The notes below the pieces were generated by a model. It ran no database searches. It saw only the letters and a program-made list of their open reading frames with translations, and had not been told where the DNA came from. Shown here in pieces: positions 12,388 to 22,787 of a stretch of DNA of 64,000 bases (the first letter of the stretch is position 1; each line of letters begins with the position of its first letter). Both the position numbers and the translations under genes were made by a program. Source of the stretch: Tritrichomonas musculus (lineage: Eukaryota > Parabasalia > Tritrichomonadida > Tritrichomonadidae); assembly GCA_039105265.1 (NCBI GenBank), contig JAPFFF010000001.1:9982001-10046000 (forward strand). Reading direction: 5' to 3'.

Positions 12388-12434
12388 GGTGAAGTGTTCT
12401 CCTTTCCAAACCGACGTTCTCTCCCCAAACCGAT
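12388..12434. repeat. 3' end of the pogo-like element with doubled subterminal motif
   Basis: GGTGAAGTGTTCT is followed by two copies of a CCAAACCGA motif about 20 bp apart. The same layout in reverse complement (two CGTCAAATTGG copies then AGAACACTTCAC) lies past the 3' end of the other pogo-like relic at 51615-51670. Shared position and arrangement suggest this is the transposase-binding end. A matching left end was not found. Confidence 0.5.
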
Positions 12435-12648
12435 CCTACACTATATTTACTTTTTCAGACTAACTACAAAGTAATTATAAATATCCATGATATATAATGG
12501 ATAACATTTATGCATAAAATCTAATTGCATAATTATTAGTAGTTTTGAAGGATATCTTTTACGAAGTGAGATCTATTTGTTTGTGAAGCCAAAAAAAAAC
12601 TTGATGATTATTAATATTAATAATATTTTTTTTTGAAGCCATCATTAA

Positions 12649-12882
12649 TACAGTACAGTAACAAAACTAAAAACGTATTTTTAATGGAAAATTCCACTTT
12701 TCTGTGAATATTACCAATTATACATTCAAATTTTAATTGAATTTTTTTGAGAATAAAAAAATGGAAAAACCTAACTTTTTGAAAGTTTCTTTTCAATTTT
12801 TATTTTTTGTTTTATCTTTTTTTATCAAAAAGTCCGATTTTCCTTTTTTTGAATCATTTTCCATTTTTGTTACTGTACTGTA
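12649..12882. mobile_element. Small mariner/Tc1-type MITE, 230 bp
   Basis: The ends at 12651 and 12880 are perfect 16-bp inverted repeats, CAGTACAGTAACAAAA, flanked by TA on both sides (12649-12650, 12881-12882). CAGT ends with a TA target are the mark of Tc1/mariner elements. No coding capacity. Confidence 0.8.
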
Positions 12883-13207
12883 ATAAGTTTTTCGATGACC
12901 ATTATAAAGAGCATCAAATGAATAATAAATTTTTTTAAATAATAAAATAAAACCTAAAATTCAAAGAGATATTGAAACTTTTTGTATCCCACCTTTAATG
13001 ATCGTTTGGGCCTCAAATTTTGATCGTTTTGGCCGATTTCAAAAAGTTTAGAATAATTGAAAAACCTCAATAATCATGTCAATTGAATTGATCAACAAAA
13101 AAAAATAATAAAAAAATTATTTAATAAAAATAATAATACTAGACAAATAATAATTTGCCATTATTCAACCAACCTAAGGTTGATCAAATATATATCAATA
13201 AATTATT

Positions 13208-15103
13208 TTAGAGCAAAATAGAACTCCGCTCAATTTTGTCATATTCACCAATCAGTTTTGCCATCTTTTCAATTTGATTCTCTAACTCATTGTCTTTGTA
13301 GTTCAAAATGAGACATTCAATGATTTCGAAAATCAATTCAGCTGTTTCGAAAGGGATGAATTTTTTGGCAACTTTTTCAAAAGCAAAACTATATATTGGT
13401 TCAAATAGAAACTTCAAAAAAAGACGATATTTTTTACAACATTTGGAAATAATAAAAACCGCTTTCTCAACGGTTTCATGTGAAAAACTCGGCATTTCAA
13501 AAATAGTTAAAATTGGTTGAAAAAGTTTCTCCAAATTTTTTCCATTTAAATTTCCATAAATGATCAATTTAATACATGACTTGAAAACTCTTTTGGCCTC
13601 ATTTTTTTGAAGGATTTGGAGAAATTCGGAACTTTTTGAGACAATTTCATCATACAAAAAAATCGAAATATCAAGGTTTTTCGACTGATATTTAATAAGG
13701 CATTTCAAAGCATATGTTGCTTCTTTGACAACTTTCTCAGTCTTACCTCTGAAAATTGATTCAATTATAAAATAAACAAATTCAATTAAAATGTTGTTGG
13801 TCAAGTATTTCGATAAATGAGAGAGTGAAAATAGTAAAGCACATTGATATTCTGAATCACCAGCATTTCGAAAATTAAAAAGAAAACTTGAAGTGTCATT
13901 GACAATATCAATTATTATGGAATCTTGTTTACGAGCTAATTCAAATGAAGCAATTGCATAGCATAAATTAACTGATTGATCCATTGCATTCAAAATGTCA
14001 TTAAATAAAACTGAATCGATTTGTTGAATATTGAATAAGATTGGCTGCATCAAATTGATGTAGTTACTCTTATTGATATTAGGTAGAATGTCAATGAGCT
14101 TCGGAAGAACTTCATCAAAAATTGAAACAGGGATAACCGTTTTATGATCTTTTGCCATTTTTCTAATCTTTTGGAGCCAGAAAGTCAAAAAAGATTCTAG
14201 AAGATCACCAGATAATAATTCTTTTTGAATTGATATAATTTCATGATAAAGAAAATCAAGATCATTTGTGATTGATTGCTTTTCTTCGAGATAATTACGA
14301 TTATTAATTAAATGATCATCTAAATAATTTGAATTTTTTGTGAGGAAATTAATAATAAATTGAAGAAAATCAGGACTCTTGGAGTTCTTTAACTTGTTTG
14401 AAATGATATGAATTAATGATGAAACAAATTTAAAAAATGCTTTTTTCAATTCAATTCTTTCTTGTTCTATTGAATTTGTATAATCCATTTTGAAGTTCCA
14501 TTTAATAATTTTATTCAATAATGAAATAATCTTTTTTGAAAAAGTTTCATTTCCTATACACTTTTCTATTAAATTCATGATCTTTTCAATGTGAGCAATG
14601 AAAATATATTTCTGAAATTGCTTTTTTCGAATTTTCATTTCTCTATTTAAACAATCAATCTTTTCAATCAATATATTAACCATCATGAGTTTTATTTCTG
14701 TATTTGAGTCATCCTGAGAAAAAATCTTTGATATTGTTAGATTATCGTTGGGAAATTCTAAAATTGCTATTTCACTCATAAATTCTATTTGATTGTAAAA
14801 TATTTGGTCATCAATCGCCTGATATTTAAAAATTAATGAGAAAAAGCCGTCTAAGTATTCCACCCTTTGGTTGATATCATAATGAATCCAAAATTTCAAA
14901 AGATTATCATTTATTATATTCAAAGCAACGGAAAAGAATGACAGATCAGTGGAATTTAAAAGAATTGAAAGTGGGATTCTTAACGAATTTGGATTTTGTG
15001 ATAATATTTCTCTTTCATTTCCATTATGTGACATTGATCTTTGCCATTCGTTAAAAATTTCGGTAATATTCGAAGAATTGGATATTGGAACCCCAATGAT
15101 CAT
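13208..15103 (-). CDS. Karyopherin-beta (importin/exportin)-like protein
   Basis: The frame is open 23 codons upstream, but the first ATG is at 15103. An initiator-like TCATTTT 19 nt before it supports that start (631 residues, beginning MIIGVPIS). The protein is helical throughout, with HEAT-like periodicity. The N-terminal part resembles the first repeats of exportins and importin-13/transportin-3: LSFFSVALNIINDNLLKFW, then a pause and FFSLIFKY. The role would be Ran-dependent nuclear transport. It is shorter than the usual 900-1100 residues, and no Ran-contact motif can be named by eye. A generic HEAT/ARM solenoid is the alternative. Codon use and absence of stops make the gene real. Confidence 0.5.
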   Translation of the reverse strand: MIIGVPISNSSNITEIFNEWQRSMSHNGNEREILSQNPNSLRIPLSILLNSTDLSFFSVALNIINDNLLKFWIHYDINQRVEYLDGFFSLIFKYQAIDDQIFYNQIEFMSEIAILEFPNDNLTISKIFSQDDSNTEIKLMMVNILIEKIDCLNREMKIRKKQFQKYIFIAHIEKIMNLIEKCIGNETFSKKIISLLNKIIKWNFKMDYTNSIEQERIELKKAFFKFVSSLIHIISNKLKNSKSPDFLQFIINFLTKNSNYLDDHLINNRNYLEEKQSITNDLDFLYHEIISIQKELLSGDLLESFLTFWLQKIRKMAKDHKTVIPVSIFDEVLPKLIDILPNINKSNYINLMQPILFNIQQIDSVLFNDILNAMDQSVNLCYAIASFELARKQDSIIIDIVNDTSSFLFNFRNAGDSEYQCALLFSLSHLSKYLTNNILIEFVYFIIESIFRGKTEKVVKEATYALKCLIKYQSKNLDISIFLYDEIVSKSSEFLQILQKNEAKRVFKSCIKLIIYGNLNGKNLEKLFQPILTIFEMPSFSHETVEKAVFIISKCCKKYRLFLKFLFEPIYSFAFEKVAKKFIPFETAELIFEIIECLILNYKDNELENQIEKMAKLIGEYDKIERSSILL

Positions 15104-16788
15104 AAAAGAAAACCTGTTAAAATGATATATTCTATTCAAAGTAAAATCTTTATTCAATTTTGATAAAAACAAAATTTCTGATACAAAGATTTTTTTTTTT
15201 AATATAAAACGTATGGAAAATTTTTCAAGTGAAAGTTTTTGATGGTTTCGATGATTTTAAATAAATACTTTTAAGTCATTAAATAACATATTTTAACCTA
15301 TAATAACACTTTGCTTTTCTTGAAGATTTTGAAAATTTTGTTGATGCCATTTTTGAAAAAAGTTTTTAAAAATCATTTCTAACAAAAATTTCAAAAGACA
15401 TTGAAAGACATCAACTACTATATTGAAATCTCAAAATTCTAATTCTTTGGATGATTTTAATAAATATAATTTATTTAAATAATAAAATATATTGATAAAT
15501 TACCAAAAAATACTGAGAAATAAGTATCATTATTTGATATATTTATGTAAAATGAATAATTTCAAACTCCTCAATTTTATTCAAAAAGTTAATTTAATTC
15601 AATTGAAATATTTAAATCAATATATAATTATCTCCATTAAATATTAATATTTATTTTGGGAAAATACAAAAATTTAATTTTAATTCATTAAATGAAATAA
15701 TTGTCATTATTAATTAAGCCAAATGCAAAATTAATTTTACCAAAGTTATAACTCAATTGATTTAATTCAACATTAATTAAATGATGAAGTGCGCCTTTTT
15801 TGATTTCGTTATTATTATTTGATATCTGAAACATATTAATATGTTAAAACTTTGGCCAATAAAGGATCAAAAAACATAATCATAAACACCAAGAATAATA
15901 CCAAAGAGCAAATATTTGTGATGGCCTTGATTACTATGGAAAATTTTCACTTTTTATTATTAGACAGGGCAATTCTCTAGAAAAAACTCAAGAGCCAAAT
16001 AGACCTTCATATTTTACCAAATACCATATGACACCTAGTTGTTTTTTGAATTTTATACTTTTTGAGAGTCCAATTTTCTTTAATTGTTAAAATTTCCTTT
16101 ATAATTGACTCATATCCAATTCACGCTCTTCAAAAGTGCAGAGATAAGAATCAAGCGTTAAGTATCGGACTTTATTTTATTTCACATAATGACAGATCTC
16201 TCTCAACCTTTAGACGTTCTTATTTTTGCACTTTTAAAAGAAATTACAAATAGCAATAATAAGCAATTATTATTTTGAAATCAAATACAAAAAATTTAAA
16301 TGAAAAACACTGTAAGATTATATTCAAAAACCATTTTATTGAGGATTTTTTTTTTTTTTTGATATGATTTATTACTTTTAAAATAAACAATGAACTGATT
16401 ATTATTAAAAGATTACCTAATGATTAGTTATCATTAACTCTACAGAATAATGAATGTTCAATAATTTATCATTATTTTTTTCAGCATTTCTACTATAGGT
16501 GTTTTTCATTCTTGTATTTAAAGCCAACTACGTTGTATTCCATGATAGGTATTCCAATTGGAATCCAACGATAAGGCAAAATGTGGCCTTACTATGATCA
16601 GGTGAAAAAAAGCAACTTTTTGAATATTTTTCCTTACAGCATGTTTCCTTATCTTTATGAGATAATCTCGAACCACTGATATGATAATAAATGGATAAGA
16701 TTTGGAGCCTATTACTACCTTAATAGATCATCAATCTTCTCAATTTCCAAATTTTTTTTTTGAAAATATTCAAAAAGTTAAAAAATTT
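15104..16788. other. AT-rich spacer between karyopherin-like and Rab genes
   Basis: It contains the leftward initiator-like motif at 15119-15125. Otherwise I see short imperfect inverted repeats (for example ATTCCAATTGGAAT near 16550) and T runs near 16345. A stretch at about 15880-16250 is less AT-rich but shows no coherent frame. Confidence 0.45.
15119..15125 (-). promoter_or_regulatory. Initiator-like motif of the karyopherin-like gene
   Basis: TCATTTT on the minus strand, with the A at 15123, gives a 19-nt leader to the ATG at 15103. It fits the TCA-pyrimidine-W initiator of T. vaginalis. It also decides the start against the longer ATG-less frame. Confidence 0.45.
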
Positions 16789-16795
16789 TCATTAG
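16789..16795 (+). promoter_or_regulatory. Initiator-like motif of the Rab gene
   Basis: TCATTAG with the A at 16791, 8 nt before the ATG. The spacing is that of trichomonad initiators, where leaders are very short. A TCAAAAAGT motif lies about 20 bp further upstream. Confidence 0.55.
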
Positions 16796-16798
16796 TAA

Positions 16799-17383
16799 AT
16801 GAATGATAATTATGCAAGAGTAACTTTTCTTGGTACAACGAATGTTGGTAAAACTTCATTAATATTAAAAATTGCAGATGACTCCTTCGATACATATCTC
16901 GAAAACACAGTAATGGTAGACTTCAAAAGATATCAATACTCTTATAACCAACAAGAAATCAAGCTTGCATTATGGGATACTGCCGGGCAAGAGACGTATA
17001 GATCAATAACCACCCAATATTTAAGGGGATCAAAGTTTTATATTCTTGTTTGTGCTGTAAATGATCTTCACACACTAGAAGAGCTAGATTATTTCATGGA
17101 ATTAGTACATGACAAAGGTGATTCAGGTAGTAAGATTTTTCTTCTTTGCAATAAATACGATTTAGACGAATCTGAACATGTTATTAACTGTGATAAGCTC
17201 GAAGCTTTCAAAAAAGCAAATAATATTTATGAACACTATTTTGTTTCTGCAAAAAGCGGCGAAGGAATTCCAGAATTGCTTGAAATGATAGCAAAAGTTA
17301 TTACAGGAAACAATATATTTAAAAACGATCTACAAACTGATGCTCCAGAAGAAGCAGATGGAAACAAAAAAAAATGTTGTTAA
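16799..17383 (+). CDS. Rab-family small GTPase
   Basis: A 194-residue GTPase with all five G motifs: GTTNVGKT (residues 12-19), the switch I threonine in ENTVMVDF, WDTAGQE (59-65), NKYD (118-121) and SAKSG (150-154). The C-terminus KKKCC ends in two cysteines for geranylgeranylation, as in Rabs, so it should cycle between cytosol and a membrane and control vesicle traffic. Switch I lacks the usual Rab sequence I-G-x-D-F (here VMVDF), so the subfamily is unclear. The stop is part of TAAA, as in many trichomonad genes. An initiator-like TCATT lies 8 nt before the ATG. Confidence 0.95.
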   Translation: MNDNYARVTFLGTTNVGKTSLILKIADDSFDTYLENTVMVDFKRYQYSYNQQEIKLALWDTAGQETYRSITTQYLRGSKFYILVCAVNDLHTLEELDYFMELVHDKGDSGSKIFLLCNKYDLDESEHVINCDKLEAFKKANNIYEHYFVSAKSGEGIPELLEMIAKVITGNNIFKNDLQTDAPEEADGNKKKCC

Positions 17384-17545
17384 ATATTCTCTATAATATA
17401 TTTTTTAATTTCATTATTTTTTTTCTGTAAAGATAAACTTATTTAATATTATAAGATTATAAAAAAATTTTACATAAATCAAGAAAACTATAAAATAGAA
17501 ATGAAACGAAAAATAAAAAAAAAATAAAATAAAAAATAATAATAA

Positions 17546-20299
17546 TTATATCTGTGCATAAGGTCTAAGTTCATCTTGCAACTGATGTACAGCCGCCGAA
17601 AAAGCAGTTGCATCTGGTGATTGTGTCATGTTTGCATCAACATAAATAGCAAGTTGTGAAATACGTTTAACTTTTCTTAAAATCTCATCTTTTTCTTGTT
17701 TCAACTTTAAAATTTGCGATTTTAATTGTGGAATAACAGTTTCTTTCATTGGCGCAATTTGTCTCCTTGCATCTGAAAGTAGTTTTTGATAAACTTCAGC
17801 TTCTTTTGTCTTATCCTGAAGTTGTCTTTGCAAATGCTGAACTGCTGCATTTGCATCTTTAACAACATTACAAGATTTCTCTTGCGCTTTCTTCGTAATT
17901 TCTTCACTTTTTGCACGATGGAAAGCAGCTTCTTCACGCGCATTAGCTGCTTCTTCACGTGCTGTCTGTAATTGATTTTGTTTTTCTCTGATAATTCTTT
18001 GCGCTTCTACCATTTTATCGTTTAATGATTTGATCTCACCTCGCTTTTGTCTAATTTCATTGTTTATTGCAACATGTTCTGATTTAAGTTGATCAATGAT
18101 CGTTCTGTAACGAGCTTCAACATCTGGAAGATTCTTCATCTTTTCTTCAGATTCTACCAGTTTCTTTTGAAGCTCTTTCATTTCATTTTGCTGCTTTGCG
18201 GCTGCTGTTCGTATCTTTTCCATTTGAGCATCACGCTCAGTGAGCTGATTTTTGGCTATTTGAAGTTGCTCATCTAGTTTGGCACTTTCTTTTTCTTCTT
18301 CTTGCGATGCACGAATTAGAGTCTCTAGTTGAGCAATTCGTGCTCGAAGCTTTTCAGAATCATTTTCATTATTTTCAATATCTTCCCTTTTAGCATCAGC
18401 TGTACTTGTCTGTAATTTTTCAAGTTCTTCAATCCTCTTCTTCAGGCGAAGACATTCTTGACAATCTGAACTTCCTGGAATTGATGGAACTGTAGTAAGT
18501 GTCTGGGCCAAACCTTGAAGTTGAGAGATTTGTTTATCTTTAGCTTCAATCTGTCTTTCGTATTCCACTTTCATTTCATCAAGTTGGAATTGAAGTTTAT
18601 CAACTTCTTCTGTATCATAAATAATTTCTGAAGGCTCACATGCTTTGTTACGGAAATCTGATATCATCTGATCCTTTTCTGACATCACAGCTGATATATT
18701 ATCATTTATATAGGCAAAATCTGCCGCCATTGAAGATATTGTTTGATCTTTCTCAGAAAGCTGCTTGACAAGCAAATCAATTTTCGAACGAAGATTATTA
18801 ATTTCTCTTTCTTTGGATTGGAGGACCTTTTGATTCTTTCTTTCAAGCCTTTCAAGTTTGTATTGCAATTCATCTTTTTGACGTGTGAGCTCATTAATAT
18901 TTGATTGATTAATTAGTTGTTGTTGCTGCTGCTGTAAGAACTGTTGTTGTTGCTGCTGTTGTTGAATTTTTACTCTTGATTTTGATGATTTAGATGAGCC
19001 ATGGTGTCGGACATTTATTGTAGTCATTGTATCCTCATGAAATTGAACCTGCGAAACACCTTTCTTTTTACCATCATCACTATCATCATCTTCCTCTTCA
19101 TTATTATCATCATTATTTTCTTCTGAATCGCTTACGTTAATTTGATTAGGCTTACTTTGTTGTTGTTGCTGTTGTTGTTGAGGCTGCTGGTCCTGAGGAG
19201 TTTGCTGAGGCTGCTGTTGCTGTTCTGGAAGAGGTTCTGGACGAATAGGCGCTCTTGGCATTGGCAAATCTTCAACATCTGACGATACAGCTGTATCAGT
19301 AAAATCAGTCGTATCATCTTTGGCAGATGAAATCATTGATGGTGTTTTTGATGTTTCGATAAAAACAGAATCTTCGATTGAAACAGTTGTTCTTGCAGGC
19401 GTTAGAATAAGTCGTCTGGGCTTTCTACCCGTTGTCGAAGTAGGATTTACTACTCTTACTTGCGCACGAAGTTTGTCAATTTCTTCTTGCTGCTGATCAT
19501 ATTTATGTCTAAGAGAAACGAGAAATCCATCTCTCCCTGTTTCACGTTGTAATTCTGATCCTAAACGATTAATTTCATCATCTCTAATTTTAACAACACT
19601 TTCGAGCTCATTCATTCTTGTTATTGCTGTTTCAGCATCTTTTCTTGCTTGGTCACGCTCTTTTCGAAGATTATCTAGTTCTGTATTAAAAAGATTAGGA
19701 TCGAATGAAATGTTCGGAGCCGTAAAACTACTTTCTGAGCTAACAACAGATGTTCCACGTGATGTAGATCCGGATCTTGTCCTAGTTCTCATTTTTCTGG
19801 GATCACTTTCAATCATTTCAGGAACTTTCATCATTGATGGCGCAGCTATTGATTGTTGAAGTTTTTCTTTTATTTGATCACGCTCTTTTTGCAATTCTTT
19901 TACGTGCTCACTAGCTTTTTGATTGAGTAATTTTAATCGACGATTTTCATTTTGAAGCTCAAAAGCAGCAGCAGAATGTTGATTTTCGAGCCTCTGCGAT
20001 TCTTCTGAAGAAAGAATAAGCTGTTGATGAAGTTGAACATTTTCTCTTGTTAGTCTTGAATTTTCTGCCTGTAAAGGTTCGATTTGCGTTTCTGAAATTT
20101 CGAGTTTTTCTTTAGTTTTGTTTAATTCGTCTTCATTTTCGCGGAGAGCTTCTGTAGTTGTAACAAGATCTTCCAATAATTGCTGCGCAAGAGGTGCCGT
20201 GTCAAGCCCAAGTGGGAGATCGACATAGCCCATCAAATCCAGTCTTTTTCTTAAAGCGAGGAAATGTGCTGAGTTTCCTCGTATCGACTTCCCTCGCAT
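17546..20299 (-). CDS. CEP135: CEP135/BLD10-like centriole and basal-body coiled-coil protein
   Basis: A 917-residue, almost wholly coiled-coil protein. Its start closely follows the N-terminus of CEP135/Bld10: LRKRLDLMGY, then LAQQLLEDLVTTTEALR, then LENSRLT-type text (LQAENSRLTRENVQLHQQL). In animals and algae this protein binds the cartwheel protein SAS-6 and microtubules and is needed for centriole and basal-body assembly. That fits a flagellate with several basal bodies. Two polyglutamine blocks (about residues 355-385 and 445-465, with an acidic Ser-Glu-Asp stretch between) interrupt the coil and are not a usual feature. The ATG at 20299 is the only one that keeps the conserved N-terminus. 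A wide divergent spacer separates it from the next gene. Confidence 0.8.
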   Translation of the reverse strand: MRGKSIRGNSAHFLALRKRLDLMGYVDLPLGLDTAPLAQQLLEDLVTTTEALRENEDELNKTKEKLEISETQIEPLQAENSRLTRENVQLHQQLILSSEESQRLENQHSAAAFELQNENRRLKLLNQKASEHVKELQKERDQIKEKLQQSIAAPSMMKVPEMIESDPRKMRTRTRSGSTSRGTSVVSSESSFTAPNISFDPNLFNTELDNLRKERDQARKDAETAITRMNELESVVKIRDDEINRLGSELQRETGRDGFLVSLRHKYDQQQEEIDKLRAQVRVVNPTSTTGRKPRRLILTPARTTVSIEDSVFIETSKTPSMISSAKDDTTDFTDTAVSSDVEDLPMPRAPIRPEPLPEQQQQPQQTPQDQQPQQQQQQQQSKPNQINVSDSEENNDDNNEEEDDDSDDGKKKGVSQVQFHEDTMTTINVRHHGSSKSSKSRVKIQQQQQQQQFLQQQQQQLINQSNINELTRQKDELQYKLERLERKNQKVLQSKEREINNLRSKIDLLVKQLSEKDQTISSMAADFAYINDNISAVMSEKDQMISDFRNKACEPSEIIYDTEEVDKLQFQLDEMKVEYERQIEAKDKQISQLQGLAQTLTTVPSIPGSSDCQECLRLKKRIEELEKLQTSTADAKREDIENNENDSEKLRARIAQLETLIRASQEEEKESAKLDEQLQIAKNQLTERDAQMEKIRTAAAKQQNEMKELQKKLVESEEKMKNLPDVEARYRTIIDQLKSEHVAINNEIRQKRGEIKSLNDKMVEAQRIIREKQNQLQTAREEAANAREEAAFHRAKSEEITKKAQEKSCNVVKDANAAVQHLQRQLQDKTKEAEVYQKLLSDARRQIAPMKETVIPQLKSQILKLKQEKDEILRKVKRISQLAIYVDANMTQSPDATAFSAAVHQLQDELRPYAQI

Positions 20300-20922
20300 T
20301 GAGTTAAACGAAAAATCTAAAAATTTGGAGTTAAAAAATAATAAACGTAATTTTTGATAAAAAATCGACCAAATACCTATTTAAAAATACTATTAAATTT
20401 TATCTTTAGTTATGCATAATATATAATTAAATCTATTGTAACAAACTTTTTTTTGCAATCTAACGCAATTAATGAAATCTAAGGGCAATAGAAATCCGAT
20501 ACCAAAGTACATTCCCTTACTTGATAATATCAATAAATATTATATTTACTTTTTATAATATTATTCATATAAAAGATACTTTACAAAATACAAAAAGCTT
20601 ATTTATTGAAGCAGTTCGTTTTTTGAAAAATTCTTTCATTATTATTACGATTAACTTTTTACAAATGGCCAATGCCATAATTAATAACTCTTTAACTTCT
20701 AAAACAATATTTAAAAACTAAATATGCTTTAAACCTAATATATAATATTATTTACATCTTTTTGATTGCCATATATTATAAAACTTCTAAAAGCCTGGAA
20801 GGAGAACATCAAAAATCTTGTTATAATATAATATATATACTTATATTGGCCGCATTTTATCAATTCTTTATATTTTCGAGTTTTTCAAAATAAAAAACGT
20901 TATTATACAAAATAGATTTTTT
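20300..20922. promoter_or_regulatory. Divergent intergenic region between two coiled-coil genes
   Basis: 623 bp driving CEP135-like leftward and the 20923 gene rightward. It has AAACGTAATTTT near 20343 and AAAAAACGTTATT at 20893, both containing the ACGT-core motif seen before several genes here. Positions about 20520-20720 are open in one frame but AT-rich and without coding character. Confidence 0.4.
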
Positions 20923-22644
20923 ATGAATTCTCCTATATCTGCTTCAAAAAACCGTGCAGTAATACGCCGCCCAATTACAAAATCTTCTCCATTGAGAAAA
21001 TCAGCACCTGCACGAGTTATTATCGCACGCTCTAATTCCCGATCATCACAATCTTCCTCATATCCCAACAAGCATTCCACCTCATCTCTTCGTAATCCAA
21101 CTTATATAAACGATTCAACTCTTATTGAATTGCGAAATCGTTTTTATGAAAATCCCGATTTTGAATCTGTTGATAATGACACTCTTCAAAAGCTTCAGGC
21201 ACACCTTCGAGAATATATTCAAGACCGAGCTTTATTTGAAGATTATGATAACGCAGAGAAAGCTACATCCTTAACAGAACTTATTAAACAGGAAATTTCT
21301 AAAAGGCCAAACAATAATAGCAGCACAAAATCTGAATCGAATAGTCAATCAAACAATTTGGAATCCTCTTCAAACATCGATACCAATAATGAATCAGACA
21401 ATGAATCAATCCAAAATGCAGATAAAGAAGCAGATACGAATTCAAATACAAACAGTGATGTGCCAAATAATGATGAAAAGAAAAGACTTAGTGATTTTGA
21501 AGAAAAATGGAAAAATAAATTTGAGAATTTTGATCAAGGGACTGACCAAAAAATAAAAGAACTCGAAGAAAAGCAATCAAGTCAATTAGAAGAATTTGAA
21601 AAAATTTGGAGTACAGAGAAACCTCAAAAATATAGAAAAGCTTCTTCACAACTTCTTCAGCTCAAAAAAATTGAGAGGACTCTGGCGTTATCAGGTCAAT
21701 TTGATCAAGCTAGGACAATCCATTCGGAAGCAGAGAAACTTGCTGCTAAAGAGCAAAAAGAACTCCAAACTATTCTCATTCGAGATTATCGATCTGCAAA
21801 AGAGAATTTTCTTTCAAAACAAAGACAAGAAAAACAAAAATTAATTGATTCTAGACAAGAAACACGATCAACAATGGAAATACAGAAAAATGCAGAATAT
21901 AATAAACTTTTAAAAAGAAATGTTGTCGTTCAGGACAAGCTCAAAGAAGCACAGCGTGGAACAATGCGTGAAAGAAGTGGGGTTATTAAACCTGACTATG
22001 GAACATCTGTTAGTAATCTCAACCAAAATAAAGCTAAAGTGAATGACAATATAATTCCTCCACTATTTGCACCAAATGATCCAAATTTTGTTGAAGAAGA
22101 TGAACGAAGAATGAGAGAAAAAAGAAAGAAGCAACTTGAATTTCACAAAATTAATGCTGACAAATCTCTTTTGGAATACACAGTTCAACCTTCACCACGA
22201 GGAGAAAATGATGAAGATAACGCTAATGATCAAAATTCAAATGAAGAGAAAGAGAAAGAAAAAGTGAATGATTATTTAGATCCTGCTTTTAGTTATGGTA
22301 GTAATGATAATCGTCAACCAGAAAATAATAATACTCAAACAAATAAAACCATCGATGATACCAATAGTAACCAAACGCAAGAAAGCAATGATTATGTTCA
22401 TATAAATATTGATTTCAATAATGGAATAAATGATCAAACAGACGAAAACAAAATAAATAATACCAATGAATTTCCATTCAAAGAAAATAATGAAAACAAT
22501 ATAGCTGAAGCTACCACAAATAATACTGACAAAGATAATATTTCAAATTACGAAGAAAGTAAGCCTGAAGAAACAGAGAATAAAGGAGATTTAAGCAATC
22601 TTATCTCAATTTGTGGTAGTGTTATAAATAATAACAATAACTGA
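20923..22644 (+). CDS. Coiled-coil protein with basic N-terminus and Asn-rich tail, function unknown
   Basis: 573 residues. The first 60 are Ser/Arg/Lys-rich and basic. A helical module follows with STLIELRNRFYENPDF and LQAHLREYIQDRALFEDY, about residues 65-115. After an acidic Asn/Ser linker comes a coiled coil (about 190-360) with QKYRKASSQLLQLKKIERTL and LSGQFDQARTIHSEAEKLAA. That segment reads like a helical hairpin with TPR-like character. The last 150 residues are Asn/Asp/Glu-rich and disordered. I do not recognise the family, but the helical modules look conserved rather than random. Next to CEP135-like and two more coiled-coil genes, a cytoskeletal role is a reasonable guess. The gene is divergent from 17546-20299 and convergent with 22788-24110. 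Confidence 0.85.
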   Translation: MNSPISASKNRAVIRRPITKSSPLRKSAPARVIIARSNSRSSQSSSYPNKHSTSSLRNPTYINDSTLIELRNRFYENPDFESVDNDTLQKLQAHLREYIQDRALFEDYDNAEKATSLTELIKQEISKRPNNNSSTKSESNSQSNNLESSSNIDTNNESDNESIQNADKEADTNSNTNSDVPNNDEKKRLSDFEEKWKNKFENFDQGTDQKIKELEEKQSSQLEEFEKIWSTEKPQKYRKASSQLLQLKKIERTLALSGQFDQARTIHSEAEKLAAKEQKELQTILIRDYRSAKENFLSKQRQEKQKLIDSRQETRSTMEIQKNAEYNKLLKRNVVVQDKLKEAQRGTMRERSGVIKPDYGTSVSNLNQNKAKVNDNIIPPLFAPNDPNFVEEDERRMREKRKKQLEFHKINADKSLLEYTVQPSPRGENDEDNANDQNSNEEKEKEKVNDYLDPAFSYGSNDNRQPENNNTQTNKTIDDTNSNQTQESNDYVHINIDFNNGINDQTDENKINNTNEFPFKENNENNIAEATTNNTDKDNISNYEESKPEETENKGDLSNLISICGSVINNNNN

Positions 22645-22787
22645 AATCAACATATGATTGACTACCAAACCAAATTACACAATATCATGAATTTATAGAT
22701 TTTGTTATTAATAAAATGCCGATTAAAAATATATATATATTCTTTCCCGAACAAACATTTTTTTATAAACAAACAATGTATAAAAAA

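Noticed and set aside
13208..15172. Longer start (TTG at 15172) for the karyopherin-like gene
   Set aside because: No ATG there, and an initiator-like motif lies inside that extension, only 19 nt before the first ATG.
16062..16253. 63-codon frame in the spacer before the Rab gene
   Set aside because: No family resemblance and no start context; the region is only slightly less AT-rich.
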